Assembly (NCBI GenBank): GCA_015227615.1
Contig: JAALGZ010000072.1
Coordinates: 1 to 64,000, forward strand
Direction: 5' to 3'
Length of the DNA stretch: 64,000 nucleotides
Source of the DNA: Labyrinthula sp. Ha
Taxonomy: Eukaryota > Sar > Bigyra > Labyrinthulida > Labyrinthulaceae
Part shown: in pieces, positions 47,275 to 59,715 of the stretch
How the letters are laid out: each line of letters begins with the position of its first letter
Numbering within the stretch: position 1 is the stretch's first letter
Position numbers and translations under genes: made by a program
Notes under the pieces: model-generated
What the model was told of the DNA's origin: nothing
The model's database searches: none
What the model saw: the letters and a program-made list of their open reading frames with translations, nothing else

Positions 47275-50200
47275 TTGTATAATCGGTATTTGACTTACTT
47301 CGATTAGATATATATGAATGATACATACAACTTATAGGTTTTCCTGTTGAGTAAGTGTAATATTCCTTTCAACTTTACTTATATGTTTTTTTTTGTTTTG
47401 ACTTGTTTGGATTCGATATTGTGTTATCCAGGCCTTCCACAACCAGAAGAATCGTTCCCCTTTTTCAGTATATGTGCAAAAGTGGTTATAAATGCAAAAT
47501 TCTTTAAGTATTAAAAAAAAACTGATTTTCTTTTCGATGTTATTCTTAGAATAAACTCCTTTAGTTTGAGGGCAAAAATAGTTGAATCAAGCTAGGTTTT
47601 CTTGGCCAATATATAAAGGAAATGTATGGGGATCCAATACTGCTTAGAACAGCTTGAAAGGAAAAATACTAATTTATTAGAATGACTTTCAGAAGTGCTC
47701 AATCGATATGAGCCGTAATGTGTCAGCTATATGTGCATGAAGAAAGAGTAGCTATACTTAGAAACATAACAAAAAGTCTGTGCGGTGCCACAGGCGGCTA
47801 GTGGAAATTTTTTTTCGGCTTAGCCCATTGCGAATTTATTGTAAGGTTAGATGCTTCGAACATATGACAAATAAGTTGCCGGGCACAAAGCAGCAAACCA
47901 AATCTATCTTTAATCTTAATACATTTGTGAAGGAACCATATGAAAAAATTGTAGGAACTAATTCATAGATCAGGCTGTTTTCCTAGATAATAGTAACATA
48001 TTGGCATTCAGTTTATACCCACTTATTTTAGAAATAATATTTCACTCACACAAAAGTAAATTAAAAGCATAAGAGCTCTGGTGTTAAAAATAAAAAAATG
48101 CATACATTGATTAGGTCTAAATGTACAGTTATAATTTTCACTAATATGAAAAGCTTGAACCAGAGCATATCATCAAAGGATATCACCCGCTATAAAAAAC
48201 AAGGTTTAATTAAAAACAGAAGCTTAGTATTGAATCTAATAAGTTCGTTTTCTTATTGGGTACACTGTCAATTTCAGATAGATATAATAATACTCAGCTA
48301 AACTTGTACTCATCAGTACATGTATAATGGAAAAACTCTGAAAACATTATGTTCATTATTCATGCCACTGAGTAAAAGCTTTTTCGGAACCCTGAAGTAT
48401 TAGTTACTCCATTTGTGTTCTTGTTTGTTGAGAGCCTAACTGCATACCTTCAGTAGATAACTTTCTGGTTAATTTAGTTATCCAAGTTTTCAACTGCATA
48501 TATAAATAAGAGGTTTCGGGATAAAACAAAATAAAAAACCACAGAGGAGAAGTATCGGCTGTAGTTCATGTGATCAATATTCATAACAACCTTTTCGAAG
48601 AACAGAAAACCTCCCCCATGACTTTATTTTAAGGTGCACTTACAAAATTCATTAAGATTCAGAACACTAAAACGCAAAGCATTGCTTAAGAAGAGAAGTT
48701 TAGTAAGTCTCTCTATTTGCTAGCTTCTATAATTATATTTACCATGAACCATTTTTTCCTAGCGATATTTACATTTTTTCTTTTATAAACGATATGTACA
48801 GTCCTATTCTGAACTAAGGATTCAATACAATATCGAGTTACAATTTCTAATCAAGTCTATTGCTTTAAAAGCTGAAACATACGTACATGGAAGTAACAAA
48901 TAACTTATTCTGCTTCAAGCGTTACTAAAACAGAGTATTATAGCTGTTGCCATTGTAAATTTTAAATTGCTAACCTTATTAAAATGCTCCTAAATGTTGA
49001 GCAATGTTTCTATTTTTTCTTTGAGGAACTTTCAATATACTATCATCGGACTAGTTTCTTGTTGAGGATCTATATATTTTAAGATTTGAATCATGGGCTG
49101 ATAATTGCATAGGTTCTTATTTTCCACATCAAATTTTTGATTTTCGCTGTTTCAATTAATTTTTATTTCAGACTAATCTTCATATCTTATCTTTCTTAAG
49201 TAGGTAACTCTAACAAGAATAATGGTCTATTTTTCAGGTGTATTAAAATTCTCGTAATACTGGCAATCTAATAAAGCAGGGACTTGCCAAACCTGTGACA
49301 TGTCGTTCATTTAAGAAAGTTTATTTCAGATTTCAATAATAATATAATTAGCGACATTTGACATGCAACTGTGAACCCAATTTGTTAAACAGAGAAAATC
49401 AACATGAAACACATAAAATACTGCTATTCCATCAAGAATTATTAGCTGTAAAAATTATTAACAAATAAAATCATTAAATTATTTAAAATCCCTAAGAATA
49501 TGTAGTTACTAGAGATTACCAAAGCTCATTCTCAACGAACGCTTTAATAAACGTATTCCGGTTGATTATGTCGTTGGTTTGAAGGTTTCGCATAAATGAA
49601 AATCATTAGAGCACCGATCGTCTTAACAATCCTGCAAAAAAATAAACTATCTGAAATTTTTACATTTTTCCTAAAGATCTGTTTAAAAGCACATACATTA
49701 TTCCTACCCTATCGCCAAGATATATACTTACACCATTCTTTCATAAACTAAATTTAGCAAGACATCAAATATCTACAGCTACTTCATGTACATTAATCTT
49801 GTCGCTTTCTTGGTTAACAAATCTTTAAATTCACTACAAGACAGACAAAAAATTACTAAAACCCAAAAAGTTATATATTTTTTTTCATTTTGAGCTTCTT
49901 TTTTACTGAGAAAAATCTAGAGTAGAACTACATACCCTGGTACAATGCAGTGCAGATTATATACTTAGTGTTTTACTGGAGGGGTTCTCTCATCGAAATT
50001 AATTTCAATTCTAAAAATCTCCATTGACGTGTAGATGAACAAGAAAAAGAACATAAAAATATGGCTTTTATTTCAGAATTGTTGATATGCCTGATAAACT
50101 AACACAGATTTAAGTCTCTAATTGAACCACAAAAGAGTTTTTAGACTAGAATATCCCACTGATATGAGAAATACAAATCATTAAGAATTTCGTGGCAACG

Positions 50201-52221
50201 CTACACACTAGATATTAATCAAGGTATACTTTAGCAACAATAGAGGTTATTTTGTAAGTACCATTTCCTCTGACTAGTATTGCAGTTGGTTGTTTATTAC
50301 AGCTCAAAGAAAATAACCAGTTGAGAAGCATAACTCTTGGAAACTCATGTTCCTTTGTATTGCAAGGGTAATGGTTATTCTAAAGTAGCTATACATTTTA
50401 TAAAACTAATTTATATACATGGTCAGTCCGCAGGGTAAAATTTAGAGAAATATTGTAAATCCATGCCCTTCTAGGAAAAGAGTATAACTGAAGATTAGTT
50501 TATGACCATTAAATAATACACTAAACCAAAATTTAAAATAATATTTCGGAGGACGCTAGACCAAAAGGCAAACATTTAATATATTTAAGTTGGACGAAAT
50601 TTCTATTAAGTAGTGCAAGCCTTTTGACGGAAATATTCTTAACGCTGCTAGCACATGTTTTTTCTATAAAAGGCACTTGCCATCTGTATATTGTACTTAC
50701 CAAAATCGCCCAAGTAAAATTGTATTGCCCTGAAACAAACTATTGCAACGATCATAATGCAACTAAAAAACTTACAAAATAGAGTTATCTAAAATTATTT
50801 AATTATTATCTTGGTTTCGGGTAACAGGAGAAAGTTTGTTCTCTTGACCGATATGAAATGTTTCTAATTTTGTCTCTGATTATGCAGAGATTACCAGTAA
50901 TCAACTAGAGCAGTTTGGTAATTATGAATGATTATCAATAAAAGAACAATAAGGTAAAACTCTGTCGATACATAACCATTAAGCCACTATACATCCCTAC
51001 CTACAACTGACCCTCCAAAGAAATTTCTCCAAATGCAGCTCTACCTTCTACAACTCATGCTAAAAATCTTTGAAATTGCATGAATCTTCTCAGCGCCTCT
51101 CTTCACTTCCAGTCCGCCTTTCTTCTACCCCATGACCTAAAAATCTGTATACTTTATAAATTAGTAACAACCCTGCCTAGTAAAGTTCTATTTAAGATAG
51201 CTTTAAATTGGGTAGCCTTAGAAGCACCGCATTGATGATGTAAACCATAACAATGAGTTAACTTTAAACCATGAATTACACCCATACCTAGCCAAAAGTT
51301 TTCCCCTGATATTATTTCAAGGAATCAGACACCCGAAAAAAAGGAGTATCATGTAACCATTGTCAAAGACTTACAAGAATTGAGCTGATAGTAAACCTTA
51401 TAGATATTCTAGTGGTGTATTCTAAGAGCCAATAAATTTGATATATCAATAGAGCGAATAAAACTCTCCTGATGTGTATGATCTTGTATAAATACCTCTC
51501 CAAATACCCTGCAGTCATGTAATACCTAAGTGAATAAACAGAGAGAATAGATTAAGCAGTATTGTGACCATTGGTTATTCTGCGAAATTATTTAACTGAT
51601 AATTACTTTATGAAGGAAGTAAATATGGAATGCCACAAATCAACTAAAGTGCTTTCATATATTAAAAGGTTAGGTATTCTCCACTTGATGTCAAAGTAGA
51701 TAAGGAACTGAAATAGAGGTATTCAAAAAGGTATTATAGACTTAAATGAGCTGCCAACGGCTAAGTAAGCTAAATAAAGTTGCCTTGGAAAATAAGCGTC
51801 AACCGGTGAGCCAACTAGAAACCATAAATTAAGTTAAATCATAAGCTAAAAATGAGATAATAAGCAAACTAAACCAGTATAGGGCATAACATTGATCAAA
51901 AAGCTCTGTTAAAATTTAAGACAGTGCTTTATTCTACTTGTCCCTACCGTGATTTCATCTAAGAAAATAACCTAGTGCTCATCAGCTAAACACCTGCTGT
52001 CACAGTTTCTAACCACTACCCAAACTTCTTTATGAATAAGTCTAGTAAAGCCTATAGTAATTGTGATGACATAGCCCATGATATCTCCATAACATGAAGT
52101 TGAGAATCAAAACAAGCTGAGAAAAAACAGAAAGACTGTTTAATCAACCATAGTTTTAACGCTACTTAAGTTGTAGTAACAATACATCACTATATGATCT
52201 TAACGAAAACTACAGAATCTG
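47275..52221. other. Intergenic region, nothing recognised
   Basis: About 5 kb. Frames at 47.8 and 48.1 kb are short and featureless. TGATTATCAATAAAAGAACAA at 50929 resembles part of repeat family B, but too little is present to call a copy. Confidence 0.5.
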
Positions 52222-53225
52222 TCAGCCAGGTGGTGATTTTAGACTAGGATCTATGGGTTGACTTTTAAATGGCTCGCAGCGAATCATAAACTCAGATAAA
52301 CTCTCTAAAATTTGCGTAAATGGGGGCCGAGCATTCATGTCATTGTCCCATGCTTTTACCATTAAGTCATTAATGAAGTCAGGACAATGTTTCAGCAAAG
52401 GTGGCCTTAGATTTTCCTTTGCTACTAAGAATGGAAGCTCAACTCCATCTTGATCTGAGTATGGTTTTTCAAAGCAAAACAGCTCCCACAAAACAATTGC
52501 AAATGCGTAGACATCCACGGACTCCGTGTAAGCCTCCCCTCTAAAAATTTCTGGTGCAACCCAGCATGGTGTACCACAGACAGTCATCACACTTTTTGCC
52601 TCGTAGCCCCTTGACAATCCAAAATCAGTTAGCTTGCAGTTAAATTGAGAATCAATTAGTAAATTTTCAGCTTTCAGGTCTCGATGTAGAATTTTTGGAT
52701 TTAACCCATGGAGGTACACCATCGCCTCGGCACAGTCAGAGGCAATTTTAAGGCACATTTCCCACGAAAGTGTAATAGTTCCTTTTTTCACTGTAGAAAG
52801 TAGAGAACCCACACTTCCTTCGCAGAGTTCGGTGATTAAACAGTAATTTGGATCTTTTCTCGTTGCTCCTAAGAATTGTACAATGTTCTTGTGTTTTAGC
52901 ATCGACAGGATTTTAACTTCTTTTGCGAAATCTTCAAGAATTTCAGCTCTTTCTTCCGGTTCTGTAGAAAGAAAAAGCTTTTTAACTGCAATTTTATATC
53001 CTTTGTAGTTTGCCTTATATACCTTTCCATATGTTCCATGACCTACCGCATCTTCCAAGCCAAGCTCATCAAACGGAACATCAAACCCCCAGAATGTCCC
53101 TTCAGGTATCACAGCTTCACTAGATTTTTCTAAAAACTGAGAAAATTCTTATAGCTACCCATATTTTGCTTCAAATTCTCTTCTTGGCCCTCTTCGGGAG
53201 GCCTAGCAGAAACTCTAGCTCCCAT
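52222..53225 (-). CDS. TKL-type protein kinase with probable N-myristoylation, two exons
   Basis: Exon 1 is 53225-53159 and exon 2 is 53129-52222, split by a 29-nt GT...TAG intron (53158-53130). The protein has 324 residues. Exon 1 begins MGARVSAR, matching the MGxxxS N-myristoylation pattern. The kinase domain fills about 45-310: glycine loop GHGTYGKVY (52-60), ATP-binding Lys72 (IAVKK), HRDLKAEN with catalytic Asp173, DFG at 191-193 and APE near 214. GTPCWVAPE and VDVYAFAIVLWEL place it in the TKL (Raf/MLK-like) group, which is probably Ser/Thr specific. There is no regulatory domain; the kinase core is nearly the whole protein. Without the small first exon the frame would start at a GTG. 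It is first of three minus-strand genes in tandem. Confidence 0.87.
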
Positions 53226-53326
53226 CTCTCTTCCTTCAAGTTTCTAGCTCAACTGAAGAAAAATCTTATATTTCAAACGGAAACTTTGATAGAAAGATTT
53301 AAGTCCTTGCTTAACGGTTAAGATAT

Positions 53327-53686
53327 CTAAGCGGCAGGTTCCCAGTTTTTAAACGATTCTTCCCATCTTTCCAAGTTGCCTTTAACCTTGGACCATTCCT
53401 CAAAAGCTTCGTCGAACATACTTGGGATGGAGTCTTCGGTAGATGCAACGGGTGCAGGTGCTTCAATTTTAGGTTCTTCTTTTTTTCCTTTAAGCAAAAA
53501 GTATAAAGCTAAGCCACCAAACTCGATAGTGAAGACAGCGATGGAAATTTGGTAATCTTCAGGAAGGTATTTGCGTACAGCAGCTTCCAATCCAGTATAT
53601 TCCTTCGGAGCAGCAGGTGCAGAAAAGTTACGTTTAGAATACAGCGTTGCGATTTGCTTTGAATTGCGTGCAAGGCGGCTAAACAT
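53327..53686 (-). CDS. Small mitochondrial-type single-TM protein
   Basis: The first ATG in the frame (53686) gives 119 residues; the upstream part starts only at TTG. Residues 1-22 (MFSRLARNSKQIATLYSKRN) are rich in Arg, Lys, Ser and hydrophobics with no acidic residue, as in a mitochondrial presequence. One membrane segment lies at about 46-66 (ISIAVFTIEFGGLALYFLL). An Ala/Pro/Glu-rich stretch follows, ending in an acidic, Trp-rich helix (FEEWSKVKGNLERWEE). This suits an inner-membrane accessory subunit, for example of ATP synthase (the TM region loosely resembles the k/DAPIT class), but no family is firmly recognised. It lies 101 bp downstream-to-upstream from the kinase gene and 166 bp from the next gene. 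Confidence 0.65.
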   Translation of the reverse strand: MFSRLARNSKQIATLYSKRNFSAPAAPKEYTGLEAAVRKYLPEDYQISIAVFTIEFGGLALYFLLKGKKEEPKIEAPAPVASTEDSIPSMFDEAFEEWSKVKGNLERWEESFKNWEPAA

Positions 53687-53852
53687 GGTTCTGATCGGTT
53701 GATTTATGTGTTTGTTTTTCCTTGGTCTTTTAATTTGCAAAATCGACAGTAATGTAATATTGAGTTTAGATAAAGCAAAAATAATATAAGAAGAATAGAC
53801 TTAACAAAGACGTTGCAAGTAAACAACACAGCATTTACACGTTAGAAAATAA

Positions 53853-54749
53853 TTACAAATCGTTTTTCTTCACATTTAGTTTAGAAGCAAAACTCCTTTT
53901 GTATAGTTTACAAAGATGTTGACCACTCTTACCCTCCAGGAACTGAAACACTTTCCTCTGGTCACGCTCAAAGCACGGAACAAAACTTCTTTCATCAGAG
54001 CAATCAACTTTTGTTCTTAAAATTATACGTATTTTATTCAGAGAATAGTGAATTGTTTTCATATTGGCAGAAACAAATTTCTTCTGGAAGAAATTACAGG
54101 AAAGGAACTCTATGGGCCAGAAGTACGCTTCTCTCTCAATCCGATCTCCCTTGAGTTCCATAAAAGAAAAGTATTTGCAATCTCTAAATAAGTTAAAATC
54201 ATCACTAGAGTCTAAATAGGAAGCGTTGGAATCGAAAAACAGAATCATAAAATAGTCAAGGTAATTGTAAATTCCCCTAATGTCATGAACATTTGTCCCA
54301 TCTATTTCTGAGAGCATGCAGTGTAGTTGAGAGATAAACATAGAAAGCACCAAAGAACAATATTCTGCTTTACGCTCTGGTTCTATATCTTTAATTGAGC
54401 AGAAATGAAACAGAATTAAGTTCAACATAATTTGTTCCTCTGTGTAAGTAAAATTATAAGCAAGTGTGTCAAAAGTAACGTAGGGGTTCATAGTAAGAAA
54501 CAGTCGCACCTTTAGAGAGTGCATTAAGTAATCCGAGTGGCAGTTATGTATCATATTCATCTTGCGTAAGATCGCCTTCTGTTCTTCAAACCCGAATACG
54601 TCGTACAAAGTAAGCACCGTTCGTGAATCCATTTTGTTTGTACGAGGCGAGTCTTTCCAAACATTCTTGTTTCGCTTGAAACATGTAGATCTTTTCTGAA
54701 CAACTTGGTTCAAGTTCTGTTTTATTTCATGGAGAGTTTGTGTATTCAT
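53853..54749 (-). CDS. Unrecognised 298-residue soluble protein
   Basis: A single-exon frame from an ATG, ending LNVKKNDL. The N-terminal 40 residues are basic and polar. The rest alternates helical and aromatic stretches (TVLTLYDVFGFEEQKAIL, NYLDYFMILFFDSNASYL, YFWPIEFLSCNFF) with about nine cysteines in no regular spacing. There is no signal peptide, membrane span or known motif. It could be a rapidly evolving or lineage-specific protein. The long frame in AT-rich DNA and its position in a three-gene minus-strand array support a real gene; function unknown. Confidence 0.62.
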   Translation of the reverse strand: MNTQTLHEIKQNLNQVVQKRSTCFKRNKNVWKDSPRTNKMDSRTVLTLYDVFGFEEQKAILRKMNMIHNCHSDYLMHSLKVRLFLTMNPYVTFDTLAYNFTYTEEQIMLNLILFHFCSIKDIEPERKAEYCSLVLSMFISQLHCMLSEIDGTNVHDIRGIYNYLDYFMILFFDSNASYLDSSDDFNLFRDCKYFSFMELKGDRIEREAYFWPIEFLSCNFFQKKFVSANMKTIHYSLNKIRIILRTKVDCSDERSFVPCFERDQRKVFQFLEGKSGQHLCKLYKRSFASKLNVKKNDL

Positions 54750-55250
54750 TTTTTTGTATATTTTTTATATTAGTTTTATTATAAATAATTGAGACCTGTT
54801 TTATTAGGTCATCGAAGAAACTGCAATAGACGTATAGAATGTGCATGTGCATTTAAGACTGCAATGTTTTCACATCTTAGTATTGGTAACTATTTAATGG
54901 AACTACCAATTACCAAAAATTTATCACATATATAATTGCTATGAGTTCTGGTATCAACATTAATGGTACATACTGTTTCATATATATGCTGAATAACCTT
55001 TCGGCCATTGTCTTTGCTTGCTCTGCCACACAGTAACCTTATATCGCAGAGGGTTTCCTAAACGGACAGTTTTTGATCAATTATCGTGACAAGGATTTCT
55101 TAACGGAAAAACTGTTAGTTTCTGTAAACATTTCTTATTCTAAATTGTTAACCAGACAAGAGTTTTGGGGTTGTTAACACCTTATTAAATTTACTCGTGG
55201 GATTTGATTTATTGATAGTTTATATATAAGAAATATTGGCAATATTTTTC
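54750..55250. other. Intergenic region, promoter side of the orphan gene
   Basis: No gene seen. At 55053-55125 AAACGGACAGTTTTTGAT and TTAACGGAAAAACTGTTAG form a loose inverted pair. Confidence 0.4.
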
Positions 55251-55416
55251 TTGTTGATTGATTCTGATAATTCCCCAACCTTTTTTTATTGATTGTTGAG
55301 AATAAGTTGATAATCAAAATAATTTAATGAAATCAACATCTCGATTCTATTATTGATGATCAGAATCAGAACAATTATTAAATAATTATTGATAATGTTC
55401 ATCTAATCCCAGCCCT
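55251..55416 (-). repeat. AT-rich repeat family B, copy 1
   Basis: Read on the minus strand from 55416 it begins AGGGCTGGGATTAGATGAAC and continues with TATCAATAATTATTTAATAA, CTGATCATCAATAATAGAA and TCGAGATGTTGATTT. These match in order the plus-strand repeat at 59.58 kb. There is no coding capacity. The inner end is approximate. Confidence 0.55.
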
Positions 55417-58400
55417 AACTGCGTTACTAATTTGGTACTGGTTTGGAAAAGGAAGTCTAACAGTTGTCAATCTTCATTTGTAGACTTGGCCAAGAAACTT
55501 AAATATACAACGCTGCTTATGTTCTATGAATTTGCGCACCCTGTCTCAGGTATGCTTTGAGTATGAGGCGCTTTTTGCACTTAAGGAAGTCATGTACATT
55601 ATTTGTAAAATTTTAATGCCTATGAAACAGTAAATCAGAGAAGCGAACACAAAGCAGAATTATTGCTTTTGTTTTTCTTTTTAATATATAAACAGCAGTA
55701 GCTAGGGTAAAAATATTAGCAATTTGTATCTGCGGTTTCAATGTACTTTTTCCCAGTGACATCTTGGCATTTGAATCAAGGGTCATTACCATATGAGAAA
55801 CAAACACAGAAGAGTATAGGCAACTTTTGCTCTTTAAAATTGAATGATTTAGACTTGCGGATCTAATCTAAAAGAGTTAAAGAAAAGTTGTTAAGGATTA
55901 TAACTTGATTGGTGCGTGTTCATTTCCACAATTTTACAATTGCTATATTCGCCTAAGAGTGAGAAAATTCAACACGTAAGAATAAGTACCTCATACATTT
56001 CAACATAAATCCTGCTAGATGTGTAATTACCTACATAATTATCGTGTTCCTGTTCATTGTTGGCAAAATATTCCGTTCATCCAAAAAGAACCGTTAAAAT
56101 AAACGATAAGAGAGTTAGAATCATAAAATAATGCATTTCCTTATCAATTGACAGAAGAGCTAAACGGTCTTCAGGACGAAAATTTTGGATAAACGTCTAA
56201 AATAGATTTACGTCATATCCTTTGTAACAATACATAAAAATAAGGCAAAGTAGCCTCGCCACTAATTGCAACCATTGTTTTCTTGAATTAATATAACTCA
56301 TCTTCGGCCACTTTTTCAAACCTCTATCCAAGAAACTAAATAAAAAAGTTTCAATAACAATACTTGAATAAATGCTTTATCGCACAAACCACGACGTATT
56401 ATGGAAGAGAGACTGTGTATTATAAGAAAAGCGAGTCAATCTGAGTTATAAAAAGAAAAGTGTACGCTTCTTATCAAATAATATGGCCATAAAGGCTTAG
56501 TCGGTGAACAAGCCATATAAAACAAATTCTAAAATTAATTTGGAGAAGACATCATATCCCTTCTCTGCATTGATAGATCAGAATAGAATCGCCGTATGTG
56601 TTATAAAATCCATCCATGGTAAGTCACATTTCTTGCCGCCCTCAGACTCATCTTACCTCAATAATCCGATTAAGCTAGTATAACTAAAAATATACTTCTC
56701 GTTCCTTACAATTGTTATCAATCATATCTTCATGTATAGAACTAGTGCTTGTTCTTGTTATATTTCATTTCTTTAAACTCTCTGGTTAACGTCTGCAATG
56801 ATTATTTTCGCATACAGATTTAAGTATTTGAACGAAAGCTCACCATTATCTTAAGAGGTTAGTTGAATAGAGGTGTATATTGCATAATTCTGGTTTGAAT
56901 AACTGTAACAACTTCGTTCAACCAGTCTAGAAAATAATTTAGGCATTTAACTATAAATCATGAGCCCGGCATCAAGTAATTCACTAAACGCTTCTTACGG
57001 ATAGGGAAAAATATATCTAAGCACCTAACTAGACAACAAAAACAAAAATTAATAATCGCACGGAATTCAAAAGGCTGCTTTGTTTGGACAAGAGTCTTTA
57101 GTTGAAGAGTAACGTTAGTCAATATCTATTCAATTCTTAGATGTATCTAGCTGTGGAGTATTATTTAGACATAATTGTCCTTAACAAATTTTGGGACTAA
57201 CTTTTTTAGTTCACTACATATACCCAGATTACATCTCCCTGGTTCACGAGTATATTTGAAATATAGAAACTTAACGAGAAACCATACCAACCAAATGAAC
57301 ATAGCAAACGTACCTTAACGAATGTTGCGGGTTACTAGGCATTGGTAAGATAGGCTTAGTTGCATATACATTCATGGTTTATTTTGTAATGATGTTTATA
57401 TAATAGTTATGTATTTGGATGCACATGTTTGGTTGCACAAAGAGCTGAAATAAGGAAGTACATTTTTTATTCCTTCATTGTTGGCAACAAAAAGAGGTTA
57501 TAAGAGGTTTTATATGGCTTGTGAGGTAGCTTTGCTTTTACTGTATATAAATTTTATACTCTAAATGATCAACATATTGAAAATAAGAATAGGCTTCTGC
57601 AGTTGCGGTGATGTGCTCTATCATCTAGAGCTTTAAAATTAAAAAATGGTTTCCAAAAAACCAAGGGTCTTTCAACCTGGATCCTGAACAGGTTTAGAAA
57701 ACTATGGTCCATTTTTTATATCCTTACCGTTGAGAAATCTCAACTTTTATTTTCTTCAGAGAAGATAGGACAATCAAGAGCTGTTCCTTCCACTTTTCTG
57801 ACCTAGATTTTGTATTGTTTTCACCAATCAAGCAAAGTCGATTTAAAGCTTCAAAACACAAAATATAATAGTTTCTAGTAAGTTTTCGGAATCATGATGC
57901 GAAACATTGTAAATACCTTTACTCAAAGAATATTACCTATACTTATGACGGAATTTGAGCTCTTAGCTTTGAGAATGGTTATGTGAAGGACTTAGCTGAG
58001 ATTCCGTATGTTGGGTCCTGTGAAAAACAAAAGGTGATAAAATATTTGATACTTACTCTGCAACTTTGTTTTGGTTGGGTTAATACCAACAATTGAATAA
58101 AATTTCTTAAGCAATATATTTTCAAGCTTATCGCGCTCGTTTATTGATTTGCAAGATTGGTTATAAGGAGTGTCAGATTCTTCTTCCGGAACAATATGTT
58201 TCCCAGGTTCAACTTTGTTTACATATATGCAATATTTTTCGCTGAAGAATGGGTAGTAAACCTACCATTTGCTGCATTACATGTTTGACCTTGAATCTGG
58301 GTGTTAGTTAATAAAGCTTTAAACATGTATAAAATATTTTCTTCTAAGGCTTGACTAAATTTTGCTCTGAATACTAGTGCTATAAGTTTTCTTGTGCTCT

Positions 58401-59580
58401 CTAAAAGTTCGGTTGAGCATGGAGATTTTCATACTAATGCCTTGTAATTCGAGTTTCGTTTTGTGTTAACAATGATATGTTATTTAACAATTATTGATTT
58501 TTGATGCCTAACTAAATAATACTTTTAGAGATGGAGTTTTTGTCTATCTATTGTAATATATAACTGGTGGTGAGTGAACAACTTGATGCCAGTCTTAAAA
58601 CAGTGCCATGTGGATACTGTCTAACAACTATGATGGTTATGTGAATATTAATATAGACAATGCTTCCATAATATGTTAATAGTTTCACTTCAAACTAAAC
58701 CATTGGAGATAATTAGCTATGACCAGAAATTTTAGCAGTTTTAAGTTTTTTCAAGTGTAATAATCAAAACAACAGATAAAGATAGTGGTTACAAGAGACA
58801 CAAAATAATAGAACCTATTTCAAACCTGATTAGATTACCAAAGGCGTCGAATTGCAAGTAGAAACATTGTGCTCGTGATGCTAACTACAGATACCAATTG
58901 GAGTTCTTTCAACTGCATATTTAGACGATATTTAATTTAAAGAGCTCATGTAGAATAATACTAAGTCCGTCATCCAATGAGCTAAATCTAGCTAATTGAA
59001 CCAATCTTTGACCTATCATGAGTAAACAGAGCCAGATGAATTTGCCAAATTATGTTAAGCATGAAAAGTAATAAAATCTAAAATTTGATTCTTGACTCAT
59101 TCTGAGGACAAGCTACACCTTCAGAGGATTGTGTGCATTCATGGAGGACTATACGTGGCTCGGGTTTTATTTAATCTATCTCACCAAGTAAAATACGGAA
59201 GCAATATCTAGTTTCTCTAAAGACCTGAATAATGTTCGTGACGGTATACACAAGAATACCTATTTTACGTATTTGTTCGTAGTAAGTATCGAAAATTTCA
59301 AAATAGGACAAAGCGCAAAATAATATGCTGCGAAATACATAAGTTGTTTATGCTGTTATCTCTTACGTGTGCATATTTATTTTATTTCATCTCTATATTA
59401 CACTTCACAGTTAATAGCTGCTACGTAATATAGAGTGCTTGCATCCAATTTTGTTTATATTGTTTAAGAGTCAAATGTACAATGCACTATAAAACAAGAA
59501 CACCTTTCATCGTTTCACTAATTCTGAACGTGGACATGTAAAGTTCAGGAAGCAAGATTAATGTACCTAATGCAACCATT
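55417..59580. other. Intergenic region, nothing recognised
   Basis: 4.2 kb of AT-rich DNA between two copies of repeat family B lying in opposite orientation. No gene supported. Confidence 0.5.
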
Positions 59581-59715
59581 AGGGGTGGCATTTGATAAAA
59601 ATCATCAATAATTATTTGATAATAATTTTGTTTCTGATTATCAATAAAAGAATTGAGATTTGGATTTTTATCAGCTAGGTCTAGTTTTATGCTGATTATT
59701 AACAATAAACTGAGA
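59581..59715 (+). repeat. AT-rich repeat family B, copy 2
   Basis: It begins AGGGGTGGCATTTGATAA and contains CATCAATAATTATTTGATAA, CTGATTATCAATAAAAGAA and TTGAGATTTGGATTT. Over about 90 bp most positions agree with the minus-strand copy at 55.4 kb. The similarity fades after about 59670, so the right end is uncertain. Confidence 0.55.
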
